Source: Ruthenibacterium avium
GTDB taxonomy: Bacteria > Bacillota > Clostridia > Oscillospirales > Ruminococcaceae
Reading direction: 5' to 3'
Assembly: GCA_019118905.1 (NCBI GenBank)
Contig: DWYA01000020.1
Coordinates: 1-21,861, forward strand
Length of the DNA: 21,861 nucleotides
The notes under the pieces are model-generated. The model worked only from the letters and a program-made list of their open reading frames with translations. It was not told where the DNA came from and made no database searches. A program made the translations under genes and the position numbers. Positions 14,793 through 21,861 of the stretch are shown piece by piece (the stretch's first letter is position 1; each line of letters begins with the position of its first letter).

Positions 14793-16409
14793 TTATTTCA
14801 CTCCGGTGAGATCAGCAAGTTTTTGGAAGATTTCGGTGTTGTCATAGTAGCCGTCAAAGCTTTCTGCGCCGACGCCCTGTACCAACACCTCTACGGGCAA
14901 GCCGGTGTGTGCATAGGAACCAAAGTTAATGCCGCTCTTATTGTTGAGCAGGTGGGTGATGGTAACCGTCAGCGGCTCATAGCTGCCGTAAAGCACATAT
15001 TCTTCCTGAGAAAATTCTTCTTCGTCACCGGTGCGGCTCATGGTTTCGTCATAAGCGGCTTTCAGACACTCATATTCGTACTCGGTCATCATCAAAGCGC
15101 CGGTATCACCGGATTCCGGGTGGGAGTCGGCATTGTCTTTTTTGGAGCTGCCGTCGTCTGCGCCCTGTGCGGGAGCCGTCAGGCCGAACAGTTCGGTAAC
15201 GTCCTTCATCACGTCTTCAAAGCTGGTTTTGTTCTCTTTGTAAGCCGACACATAATCGCTGTCAAATTTGGCGTATGAGATTTTCTGTTCGTCCATATTG
15301 GTCAGGAAGGTGTCGTAGTTGGTACCGGCATAGCCGATGGTCAAGCCGCCGGTCTCGTGGTCGCCGGTTACAATAATCAGCGTTTCGTCTGGGTGCTCGT
15401 TGTAAAATTCAACCGCCTCTTTTACGGCGTTATCCAGTGCAATCGTGTCCTGAATGGCGGAAGCGGCGTCGTTGGCGTGGCAGGCCCAGTCGATTTTACC
15501 GCCCTCTACCATCATAAAGAAGCCGTTGTCGTTGTCCAGCACCTCAATGCCTTTGCGCACATAGTCGGCCAGCGCCCACTGCCCGTCCTTGAGGTCAATG
15601 TCATACGGCATGGCGTTGCTGTCGGCTACATTTTCTTCAATGACAATCACGGGGCCGGACTCTGCCGTTAAGGCTTCGGCTTCCTTCGTTGTTTTCACCA
15701 CGGTGTAGCCGGCTTCCTCGGCCAAGGTGTAAAGGTCGGTTTGGTCTTCGTCCTTGCCGGTCGGCTGGTTGAAGTCGCCGCCTGCAAAATAGTCAAAGCC
15801 GCTGTCAATCAGCTCCAAGCCAATCTCATAGTAGCTGTTGCGCGAAGCTTGGTGGGCATAAAATGCTGCGGGCGTTGCGTGGTTTAAGTTGACAGAGGAA
15901 ATCACGCCGATTTTATAGTCTTTCTGCGCCTTCAGCTTTTCGGCAATGGTTTCGTACTCGGTTTTAAAGTCCTCGCTCACGTTGATGCTGCCGCTCCATG
16001 TTTTAAAGCCGGTGGCAATGGAGGTGGCTGTGGAAGCCGAGTCGGAGGCAAAGGAAGTGCTGTCATACGTCTGTGCGGAACCGGCAATCGGGAAATCCAT
16101 CATGGTCAAATGGTTCGCGCTTTGCAGAACGGTTTTCTGCTCGCCGTCTACGCTTACGGTTTTGGCAGAGGCATCTTTGCTGGAGGCGCTCAGATAATAA
16201 TTCGTCAGCTGAATTTGCGGATAGCTCATGCCGTCGCCAATGAATAAAAAGACGTACTTGGGAATACCGGCAGAGGCGGTGGCTGTGGCCGCAGTGGCTT
16301 CACTGCTGTTTGCGGTGCTGGAGGTAGGTGCTGCTTGTGCGGTGCAGCCGGTTGCTACGCTGGCAAGCATCGCGGCAGTGCAAAGCAGGCTGGCGGTTTT
16401 TTTGTTCAT
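14793..16409 (-). CDS. phoA: Alkaline phosphatase, lipoprotein
   Basis: A 538-residue secreted alkaline phosphatase. The signal peptide ends in ATG-Cys22, a plausible lipobox, followed by a Ser/Thr/Ala-rich spacer (23-47). The catalytic core shows Asp59 in FIGDGMS, nucleophile Ser124 in SDSAST, the metal and phosphate residues Glu302, Asp307 and His311 in VEGGKIDWACHAND, Asp350-His351 in GDHETGG and His501 in YAHTG. A low-complexity insert of Asp, Ser and Lys at about 415-440 and a region rich in Glu at 460-475 separate the core from the final metal ligand. It releases phosphate from monoesters outside the membrane. AGGAG lies upstream of the start. It is the first gene of a two-gene minus-strand operon with the YibE/F gene. 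The symbol phoA is by family; Bacillus names differ. Confidence 0.9.
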   Translation of the reverse strand: MNKKTASLLCTAAMLASVATGCTAQAAPTSSTANSSEATAATATASAGIPKYVFLFIGDGMSYPQIQLTNYYLSASSKDASAKTVSVDGEQKTVLQSANHLTMMDFPIAGSAQTYDSTSFASDSASTATSIATGFKTWSGSINVSEDFKTEYETIAEKLKAQKDYKIGVISSVNLNHATPAAFYAHQASRNSYYEIGLELIDSGFDYFAGGDFNQPTGKDEDQTDLYTLAEEAGYTVVKTTKEAEALTAESGPVIVIEENVADSNAMPYDIDLKDGQWALADYVRKGIEVLDNDNGFFMMVEGGKIDWACHANDAASAIQDTIALDNAVKEAVEFYNEHPDETLIIVTGDHETGGLTIGYAGTNYDTFLTNMDEQKISYAKFDSDYVSAYKENKTSFEDVMKDVTELFGLTAPAQGADDGSSKKDNADSHPESGDTGALMMTEYEYECLKAAYDETMSRTGDEEEFSQEEYVLYGSYEPLTVTITHLLNNKSGINFGSYAHTGLPVEVLVQGVGAESFDGYYDNTEIFQKLADLTGVK

Positions 16410-16612
16410 AGTTCAGTTCTCCTCTTTCTCTGCATAGCGCAGACTAGATGTGTCCTTCGGACAGCTTTTATTCTAACGGCCGTGCTGTAAAGTTTGTTAC
16501 CGGATATTTGTAAAAAAGGACACAAAATTTGCAAAATTTTGGTAAGATGAGGCCTGTCAGACCAATAAAAAATAAAATGTTAATACAAAAGTGAAAATAT
16601 TGATAAAATGTA
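16410..16612. other. Divergent intergenic stretch between the phosphatase and the GH38 gene
   Basis: This stretch is AT-rich and has no convincing gene. On the minus strand TAGAAT at about 16470-16475 may be the phosphatase -10 element, but no good -35 sits at the right distance. TTTACA and TAACA words occur there but not with the 11-bp spacing of a PhoP box. GTCCTTCGGAC at 16453-16463 can form a small hairpin with a UUCG-like loop in the phosphatase leader. Confidence 0.35.
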
Positions 16613-16641
16613 TTTACATCATATGATTTGCTTGCTATAAT
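16613..16641 (+). promoter_or_regulatory. Sigma-A promoter of the GH38 gene
   Basis: TTTACA at 16613-16618 and a perfect TATAAT at 16636-16641 are spaced by 17 nt. Transcription should start near 16648. Confidence 0.8.
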
Positions 16642-16652
16642 GACAGCAAAAC

Positions 16653-16673
16653 AGCACAAAACCGTTTTGTGCT
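16653..16673. promoter_or_regulatory. Perfect 21-bp palindrome, operator candidate for the GH38 gene
   Basis: Arms AGCACAAAAC and GTTTTGTGCT flank a single central C at 16663. The palindrome begins about 5 nt after the expected transcription start, a classic repressor position. It could also form a hairpin in the RNA just before the ribosome site. No regulator gene lies next to it. Confidence 0.65.
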
Positions 16674-16707
16674 TGTCGAACTTTTAAGCAATCAGGAGGA
16701 GCTTTTT

Positions 16708-19119
16708 ATGAGCCGTACCATTCAAACCGTCTATATTGTGCATCATTCGCACACTGATATTGGATACACTGATTTGCAGGAAAAAATTATTGCCAATCAG
16801 GTAGAATATCTGCGTCAGGCAGTACGCCTTTGCAGTGCGCCCGAGCATGAGGGCTTTTGCTGGAACTGTGAAACATGGTTTTGCGTGCGCGAATTTTTAA
16901 AACAGGCAGCCGAGCAGGAAAAACAAGACTTTTTCCGCTTGATGAAAGAGGGCAAGCTGGGCTTTTCGGCCAACTACCTCAACTTCACCGATTTGGTGGA
17001 CAGCGAGATGCTGAATGACGCTTTGGACGAGATGTGCGCTGTGCTGGACGAGCAGGGCGTGGCTCACCGCACCGCCATGTTTGCCGACATCAACGGCATT
17101 TCCATGGGTCAGCGTGATGCACTCATTCATCATGGCGTTGAATTTTTGTACACCAATATTCACTGCCATCACGGCATGTATCCTCTGTATCAAAACCAAA
17201 CGGCTTACCGCTGGGAAAATGCCGAGGGCAAACAGCTGCTTGTGTGGAACGGCGAACACTACAACCTGGGCAACGCACTGGGCATTGTCCCCAACCGCCA
17301 AGCCAATTTTATGACGCAGGACTTTTTTGGAAAAGTGCCGCAGCAGGTAGAAGCTGTGGACATTCTGCACGGCAACCTGCAAAAATACTTAGCGGAATGT
17401 GAAGAAAGCGGCTATGCTTATCCGTTCATCATCGCGAGTGTGTCGGGCGTGTTCAGCGATAACGCACCGCCCGAACCCAAAATTCAAAAGATGGTAAACG
17501 ACTACAACGAGCGCTATGGCAAGGACGGCGTGCGTCTGCAAATGGTTTCCCTGCAAGAGCTTTATAACGCAGTTGCTCCTTACTTAACAGATGTGCCTGT
17601 TTACCACGGCGATTTGACCGACTGGTGGGCGCACGGCATTGGCTCTACACCGTATGCGGTGAAGCATTATCGTGACGCGCGTCACCGCTACCACGAGTGT
17701 CTGCGTTTGGAAAAGGACGCAAAAGAAAAATATGCACAGCTGGCACAAAAGGCCCGCGACAGAATGCTGCTGTATGCCGAACACACTTGGGGACATTCCA
17801 GCACCATTACACACCCGTATGAATCCATGGTACTCCACTTGGATATGCGCAAAAACGGCTATGCTTCCGATGCGCACGAAGCAGCATCCTGCATGATGCA
17901 GAATATTCGCCGCGAAAAAGGCGAGCTGTGTACTTATTACAGCTCAAACGGCGTGGTTCGCGTTTATCCCACCGCATGTGTGAAGGGGTTGCAGCCCGTT
18001 GAGTTCTATCTGGAAAATCCGCACTTGAAGGCGGCGCGTGTGGTGCGCGACGACGGCGTGGAGATGAACTGCCAGATTCACACCGGCTCCCGCGGCCAGC
18101 ATATTACGTTCTTGGATTGCTTCGAGGACGGCAAACCGCGTGAGTACACCTTTACCGAGCAGCCCTGCCAGCCGGAAATGCCCAGCCATCGCCATGCTTA
18201 TATCGGCTCGGAGCGTGTGAAAGACATTATCAGCGATTACGACACCGCTTCCTGCTTCCTGCCCTATCAGTATGAAAACCAGTGGTTCCGCCTGTCGTAT
18301 CGTCCGGGTGAGGGCGTGACGGAATTTATCCATAAAGCCAGCGGAAAGAATATGATCTCGGAGGGAGAAATTCCGTTCTTTACCCCGGTTTATGAATGTA
18401 CGCCCATTCGCTGGAAAAGCGATTTTGAATTTTCCGGCAAGCAAGCCGAGGAGCGCCGTCTGCTGGGCCGCAATATCCGCGGCAAGCACGCACAGCTTTC
18501 TGTGGCACAGCTGAAAGAAATTGTGTGCCGGGAACGCGGCCCGGTCTTTACACTGCTGGAAATGAAATTTGAAATGGAAGGCTCGATGCACACCAGCGTG
18601 TTCCTGCGTCTGTTTGAGCAGGCCCCGCGCATTGACTTCTATCTTGAACTGGGAAAAACCTTGTCTCAGGATATTGAGAGCGTCTTTTTGCCGATGCAGC
18701 TGAATTTGGATGATGCACAGCAGGTGTATTTGAAAAAGGGAACCGAGGCGTTCCGCCCGGGTATCGACCAGCTGCCCGGAACTTGCATGGAATACTACGG
18801 AACCGACGACGGCTTGGCGTTTGTTACCTCCAAGGGCAGCGTGTTGATTGCCTGCCACGATGTACCGCTTGTGTATATGGGGGAAATGCGCCATCACGCA
18901 GTGCGTTTGTGCGACGGCAAACCCGAAAACAATCAGCGCCCGATGTACTCTTGGGTAATGAACAATATTTGGGAAACAAACTTTAAAATGGATTTGTCCG
19001 GCTTTGCACAGTACCGGTACAGCCTGTACTGGAGCGAGGAAACAAACGGGGAACAGGCCATGAAGGAGCTGACCGAACGCACCTTTGACCCCGCCGCTCT
19101 GCTGGTAAAGGAGCTGTAA
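16708..19119 (+). CDS. Glycoside hydrolase family 38-type protein (alpha-mannosidase-like)
   Basis: An 803-residue protein with the GH38-type catalytic layout. His15-x-Asp17 in VHHSHTDIGYTD are the likely first metal ligands. MFADINGISMG follows, with Asp127 as the probable nucleophile and metal ligand. The segment HTWGHSSTITHPYES at about 359-373 closes the helical part. A beta-rich C-terminal region (about 400-803) follows, as in GH38 enzymes. There is no signal peptide, so it should act on imported or intracellular glycans. ATG at 16708 is chosen from CAGGAGGAGC just upstream. It stands alone, with its own promoter, operator-like palindrome and terminator, and no transporter beside it. Substrate cannot be told; it may belong to a divergent GH38-like group of uncharacterised specificity. 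Confidence 0.78.
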   Translation: MSRTIQTVYIVHHSHTDIGYTDLQEKIIANQVEYLRQAVRLCSAPEHEGFCWNCETWFCVREFLKQAAEQEKQDFFRLMKEGKLGFSANYLNFTDLVDSEMLNDALDEMCAVLDEQGVAHRTAMFADINGISMGQRDALIHHGVEFLYTNIHCHHGMYPLYQNQTAYRWENAEGKQLLVWNGEHYNLGNALGIVPNRQANFMTQDFFGKVPQQVEAVDILHGNLQKYLAECEESGYAYPFIIASVSGVFSDNAPPEPKIQKMVNDYNERYGKDGVRLQMVSLQELYNAVAPYLTDVPVYHGDLTDWWAHGIGSTPYAVKHYRDARHRYHECLRLEKDAKEKYAQLAQKARDRMLLYAEHTWGHSSTITHPYESMVLHLDMRKNGYASDAHEAASCMMQNIRREKGELCTYYSSNGVVRVYPTACVKGLQPVEFYLENPHLKAARVVRDDGVEMNCQIHTGSRGQHITFLDCFEDGKPREYTFTEQPCQPEMPSHRHAYIGSERVKDIISDYDTASCFLPYQYENQWFRLSYRPGEGVTEFIHKASGKNMISEGEIPFFTPVYECTPIRWKSDFEFSGKQAEERRLLGRNIRGKHAQLSVAQLKEIVCRERGPVFTLLEMKFEMEGSMHTSVFLRLFEQAPRIDFYLELGKTLSQDIESVFLPMQLNLDDAQQVYLKKGTEAFRPGIDQLPGTCMEYYGTDDGLAFVTSKGSVLIACHDVPLVYMGEMRHHAVRLCDGKPENNQRPMYSWVMNNIWETNFKMDLSGFAQYRYSLYWSEETNGEQAMKELTERTFDPAALLVKEL

Positions 19120-19207
19120 GCGTTACGCGCAGCATTCCTGCTGTGGTTAGGCGTGATTCTTTGCCTTGGCAGCACAGCTGATTTGCTGTTTTCCACCAAT
19201 CAAAATG

Positions 19208-19254
19208 AAAGGATGCGCTGCAAAGTTTCTTGCTTTGCGGCGCATCCTTTTTTA
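19208..19254 (+). terminator. Rho-independent terminator of the GH38 gene
   Basis: An 18-bp stem with one G-T wobble: AAAGGATGCGCTGCAAAG at 19208-19225 pairs with 19233-19250. It has a 7-nt loop and ends in a run of six T (19248-19253). It lies 88 nt after the GH38 stop; nothing coding was recognised between. Confidence 0.9.
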
Positions 19255-19296
19255 TAAAAAGAGTTTGAAACTGTTTATCAGAGCGCAAAAGACTCT

Positions 19297-19322
19297 AAAA
19301 ACGATATTTTTTGTCGTTTTTT
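19297..19322 (+). terminator. Second, weak terminator-like hairpin
   Basis: AAAAACGA at 19297-19304 pairs with TCGTTTTT at 19314-19321 around a T-rich loop, ending in a T-run. It sits just before the next promoter and may serve as a back-up insulator. Low GC in the stem makes it weak. Confidence 0.45.
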
Positions 19323-19323
19323 G

Positions 19324-19352
19324 TTGACAGAACAAAGGATGCACGGTAAAAT
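19324..19352 (+). promoter_or_regulatory. Sigma-A promoter ahead of a structured RNA and the chemoreceptor
   Basis: A consensus TTGACA at 19324-19329 and TAAAAT at 19347-19352 are separated by exactly 17 nt. Transcription should start near 19359, about 256 nt before the chemoreceptor start. Confidence 0.8.
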
Positions 19353-19358
19353 ATTTGA

Positions 19359-19521
19359 GGCTTAGATATTGTTTTCACGCATTGCCTTTGGGGTTTGAAA
19401 TCAGTGTCAGGAAAACCTGACCGCTTTTTTCTGACTTGAGAATGGCAGAAAGCTTCAAGGGATTTGCGGTGAGATTGCGATTTTTAAAACAGATCGGAGC
19501 ACGACTCCGACTGTTTTTTTT
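19359..19521 (+). ncRNA. Structured leader RNA or small RNA with its own promoter and terminator
   Basis: About 163 nt between a sigma-A promoter and an intrinsic terminator, with no open reading frame of note. A closing stem is possible between TCACGCA (19375-19381) and TGCGGTGA (19465-19472, one bulged G). Inside it lie a hairpin GTCAGG-AAAA-CCTGAC (19406-19421) and a hairpin CTTGA/TCAAG (19435-19459). This multibranch plan plus terminator is what a riboswitch or attenuator looks like, and also what a free small RNA looks like. I could not match it to a riboswitch class from memory; apart from CACGCA, the c-di-GMP-I landmarks are missing. Confidence 0.5.
19488..19521 (+). terminator. Intrinsic terminator upstream of the chemoreceptor
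   Basis: AACAG-TCGGAG (19488-19499, one bulged A) pairs with CTCCGA-CTGTT (19505-19515) around a CACGA loop, followed by a run of eight T. It lies about 95 nt before the chemoreceptor start and after its strongest promoter, so it either ends a small RNA or controls read-through. Confidence 0.85.
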
Positions 19522-19553
19522 GTTGCAATTCTATTAAAAGGCCAACAAAAAGG

Positions 19554-19582
19554 TTGTTCCAACAACTTTTCCGCTTTAAAAT
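19554..19582 (+). promoter_or_regulatory. Possible second promoter for the chemoreceptor, within an inverted repeat
   Basis: TTGTTC at 19554-19559 and TAAAAT at 19577-19582 are 17 nt apart, a weak -35 with a good -10. The -35 lies inside GTTGTTCCAACAAC (19553-19566), a perfect 14-bp palindrome. If used, it would uncouple the receptor gene from the terminator at 19488-19521. Confidence 0.4.
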
Positions 19583-19614
19583 TGACACATTTGAAAGGGA
19601 GGATAAAAGAAAAG

Positions 19615-21677
19615 GTGTTAAAAAGAAAAAACATGGTAAAACAAAAAGGACGGTTTCGTTTAGGCGTCAACGGAAAGCTTCTGATGGGAATCGGCGTTCC
19701 GATTTTGGTTATTTTGGTTGTTTTGGAAATTGTGATTACAAGCCAGGTAACCAGTGTGACCTCTAAGATTAAAACCGAGAATATCAGCAACCAAATTCAA
19801 GCGGCATCCAGCCAAGTGGAAGAATATTTTCAAAAATTTATTGTCAGCGGCAAAATATTGGCCAACCGCAGAACCATTAAAACGCTGTTGGAAGAAGCAG
19901 AAGCTGCCGACTCGAATTTCCGATTTCAAACATCCGAAGAATATGCCAATGTGATCAAGGATTTACATCAGGCGCAGTCTGTGCAGGGCAGTGTGGTGCA
20001 GGGCGTTTGGGTGACAGGCATCAAAAACAGTCAGCTGATCCAGTCGGACGGTTACAGCAGCGATGCAAGTTTTGAGGTCACAGAGCGCGCATGGTATCAA
20101 AGCTTGCTGGAAAAGCCGGGCGAAACCATCGTTTCTCCTGCTTATGCCGATGTAAGTACCGGAAATGTAGTAGTGACTATTGCAACGCCTATTTACAACA
20201 GCGCTAATAAAATGATTGGTGCAATCGGAACCGATATTGCTTTAACCGAGCTTCAAACATATCTGCAAGAAATTTCGATTGGACAGCAGGGCTATCTCAC
20301 CGTGTATGACTCGAATCAAAACTTAATCTATCACCCCGACGAGTCTCTTTTAATGCACAATTTAAGCGAAATTACTTATTCAGACAATATGATGTCGGCT
20401 CTTCAAAATCATCAAGCAAGCGGTATGATGAAATACCAGCGAGATAATAAGAGCTTTTACGGCAGCACCGATTATTTAGAAAGCATGGGCTGGTCTGTGA
20501 TGGGTTGTATGCCCGAAAGCGAGTATGTGCAGGAAACATTGCTGGTAAAAGTGAGCATTCGTATCGGCTTTGCGGTGTGCATTCTGCTTTTGGCAGGAAT
20601 TTGCACCTATCAGTCAAGAAAAATTGTTAAGCCGCTTCAAGTTTTGAATGGTGCAGCCAAGGAATTTGCAAACGGCAACTTAGATGTATCCATTCAAAAA
20701 CAACAGACGACGAAGTGGGAGATTTGACGGATGTGTTCATCCAGACACAGTCTGGGCTGCGCCAGATTATTTTTGATATTGGACATGTGCTTCAAGAAAT
20801 CTCCAACAAAAACCTGACGGTAAAACCGTCGGCCACCTACCAAGGAGCTTTTGTTCAGATTGAAAATTCACTGAATGAAATTACACTGCGCATGAATGAA
20901 GTGTTGAAAGTCATTCATGAAACATCTTATGAGGTGGATTCCGGCGCCAATCAATTGGCGGGGGGCTCTCAGTCTTTGGCGCAGGGAGCAACGCAGCAGG
21001 CCAGCTCGGTCGAAGAGCTTTCGGCAACCATCAATCAAGTTTCACACCAAATGCAGCGCATGTCTCAGCACGCCCAGCACGCAAGTGAAAAAGCCGCTGA
21101 TGTTGGCGAAGATGTCAAACAAAGCAGCAAAAAAATGCAGGATATGGTGCAGGCGATGCAGCGAATTGACAATGCATCGAACGAAATTCAAAAAATTATC
21201 AAAGCCATTGAGGATATCGCCTTCCAGACAAATATTTTGGCTTTGAATGCGGCGGTGGAAGCGGCGCGCGCTGGGGCTGCCGGAAAGGGTTTTGCCGTTG
21301 TTGCCGACGAGGTTCGCAATCTGGCAGGTAAGTCAGCCGAGGCATCTAAAACAACGGCGCAGCTGATTGCAAACTCCCTTGCAGCGGTAAAGGATGGCAT
21401 TTTGCTGGCGCAGGAAGCGAATGATTCGTTGATACTCGCGGTAAATGACGTCCAAGGCGTTGCCGAAAATATCAGCAGCGTATCGGACGACTTGCAGGAC
21501 CATGCCAAAACGATGGAAGATTTGTCTACCGGAATTGAACAAATTTCCAGCGTGGTTCAGACAAACTCTGCCACAGCCGAGCAAAGCGCGGCGGCCAGTG
21601 AAGAATTGTCAGCCCAGGCGAACACGCTGAAAAAGATGATGGGTGAGTTTCAGTTTAACATGGACAGCGAAGCATAA
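19615..21677 (+). pseudogene. Methyl-accepting chemotaxis protein, dCache-HAMP-signalling type, split by a one-base frameshift
   Basis: Read with one added base, this is a receptor of about 687 residues. A first membrane helix (about 22-45) is followed by an extracellular dCache-type sensor (about 50-305; WYQSLLEKPGETIVSPAYAD, GAIGTDIALTELQTYLQEIS) and a second helix (about 313-334). A HAMP domain comes next, then a long coiled-coil signalling domain with the conserved tip EDIAFQTNILALNAAVEAAR. It lacks a CheR-docking pentapeptide at the C-terminus. The first frame ends at 20727 inside the HAMP domain. The rest continues in the -1 frame to 21677. Adding one A to the A-run at 20696-20700 gives VSIQKTTDDEVGDLTDV, a normal HAMP. 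GTG at 19615 (GGGAGG 12 nt upstream) or ATG at 19633 may be the start. It is possibly an intact gene with a sequencing error. No che genes are nearby. Confidence 0.82.
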
Positions 21678-21754
21678 GCGCCTTTTGCTGCGTTTACAGG
21701 AAGTGCTTTGCGGGCCGCTTTGATGCGGCAAAATTAGTGATTGCACAAAAGAAG

Positions 21755-21781
21755 AAGGCTGAGCGAACACCGCTCAGCCTT
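21755..21781. terminator. Hairpin downstream of the chemoreceptor
   Basis: A perfect 11-bp stem AAGGCTGAGCG (21755-21765) / CGCTCAGCCTT (21771-21781) with an AACAC loop. On the plus strand no T-tract follows; on the minus strand it is followed by CTTCTTCTTTTGTG. It may therefore serve mainly a convergent minus-strand gene beyond the window. Confidence 0.6.
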
Positions 21782-21819
21782 CGAGACTGTCGAAAAACTG
21801 CCGCCTGATTCAAAAAGAA

Positions 21820-21861
21820 GACGAGTTGCAAGGGGAAAAAGGCTTGGAAAAGGGGGCTAGC
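21820..21861 (+). repeat. 42-bp dispersed repeat, copy 2, cut by the window end
   Basis: Forty of 42 bases are identical to 957-998, in the same orientation, ending exactly at the last base inside GGGGGCTAGC. The 30 bases before it, including GACTGTCGAAAAACTG at 21785-21800, are unrelated to the flank of copy 1, although a TCGAAAAA/TTTTTCGA word occurs near both. The rest of the element lies outside the window. Confidence 0.85.

Noticed and set aside
16430..16560. PhoP box upstream of the alkaline phosphatase
   Set aside because: TTTACA and TAACA words are present on the minus strand, but their spacing (14 and 9 nt) does not fit the 11-bp direct repeats of Bacillota PhoP sites.
19371..19480. 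c-di-GMP-I (GEMM) riboswitch ahead of the chemoreceptor
   Set aside because: Only CACGCA matches. The GGCAAACC, GNRA-loop stem and ACGCAAAGCC landmarks are missing, so the class was not assigned.
20690..20706. Programmed -1 ribosomal frameshift in the chemoreceptor
   Set aside because: There is no X-XXY-YYZ heptamer (the codons are CAA AAA CAA) and I saw no strong stimulatory stem directly after it; a lost base is more likely.
20715..21677. Separate cytoplasmic chemoreceptor starting at GTG 20715
   Set aside because: The start lies within a HAMP motif that is continuous with the upstream frame after one added base, and no ribosome site precedes it. A split receptor is the simpler reading.
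1..21861. CRISPR array, tRNA, rRNA, transposase or prophage genes
   Set aside because: No regularly spaced repeats, no tRNA-like cloverleaf with a T-loop, no rRNA segments and no mobile-element proteins were recognised on either strand.

Overview
The window looks like a chromosomal piece of an anaerobic, low-to-mid GC Bacillota, most likely class Clostridia (Oscillospirales-like). The reasons are: a type II fatty acid synthesis operon that uses FabK and ends in a FabT-type MarR regulator, strong AGGAGG-type ribosome sites with some TTG/GTG starts, sigma-A promoters, PadR/DUF1048 genes, a YibE/F protein and a dCache chemoreceptor. Species cannot be named from the sequence. No rRNA, tRNA, CRISPR array, insertion-sequence transposase or phage gene was seen.

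Layout. (1) 1-1103, plus strand: a PadR regulator and two tandem DUF1048 genes. The first is broken by a one-base frameshift. The second runs at its 3' end into a 42-bp repeat followed by three hairpins, the last a likely terminator. (2) 1126-2562, minus strand: a TcdA-like t6A dehydratase and a DedA membrane protein. (3) 2728-13596, plus strand: one tightly packed 13-gene fatty-acid operon, acpP-accB-accC-accD-accA-fabH-fabK-(FabX-like)-fabD-fabG-fabF-fabZ-fabT. It has a clear sigma-A promoter, an AT-rich iterated operator candidate and a strong terminator. (4) 13616-16409, minus strand: a lipoprotein alkaline phosphatase and a YibE/F membrane protein, one base apart. (5) 16613-19254, plus strand: a lone GH38-type glycosidase with its own promoter, a perfect 21-bp operator-like palindrome and a terminator. 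(6) 19324-21861, plus strand: a promoter plus structured RNA plus intrinsic terminator, then a methyl-accepting chemotaxis protein split by a one-base frameshift in an A-run, then a second copy of the 42-bp repeat at the very last base.

How the genes work together. Acetyl-CoA carboxylase (AccB, C, D, A) makes malonyl-CoA and FabD loads it on AcpP. FabH starts chains, FabF elongates, FabG reduces, FabZ dehydrates and FabK performs the last reduction. The operon has no recognisable fabA, fabM or fabB. The gene after fabK encodes a nitronate-monooxygenase-fold protein with a CX2CX3CX7C cysteine set and a GGHLGF motif. It resembles Helicobacter pylori FabX, the FMN/[4Fe-4S] acyl-ACP dehydrogenase/isomerase that makes unsaturated fatty acids, and may fill that gap. 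FabT at the end of the operon probably represses its own operon.

Main points for a second look: the FabX-like enzyme inside a Bacillota FAS operon; the unassigned promoter-RNA-terminator unit ahead of the chemoreceptor; the dispersed repeat that forms the end of a DUF1048 reading frame and also the window edge; and two single-base frameshifts.
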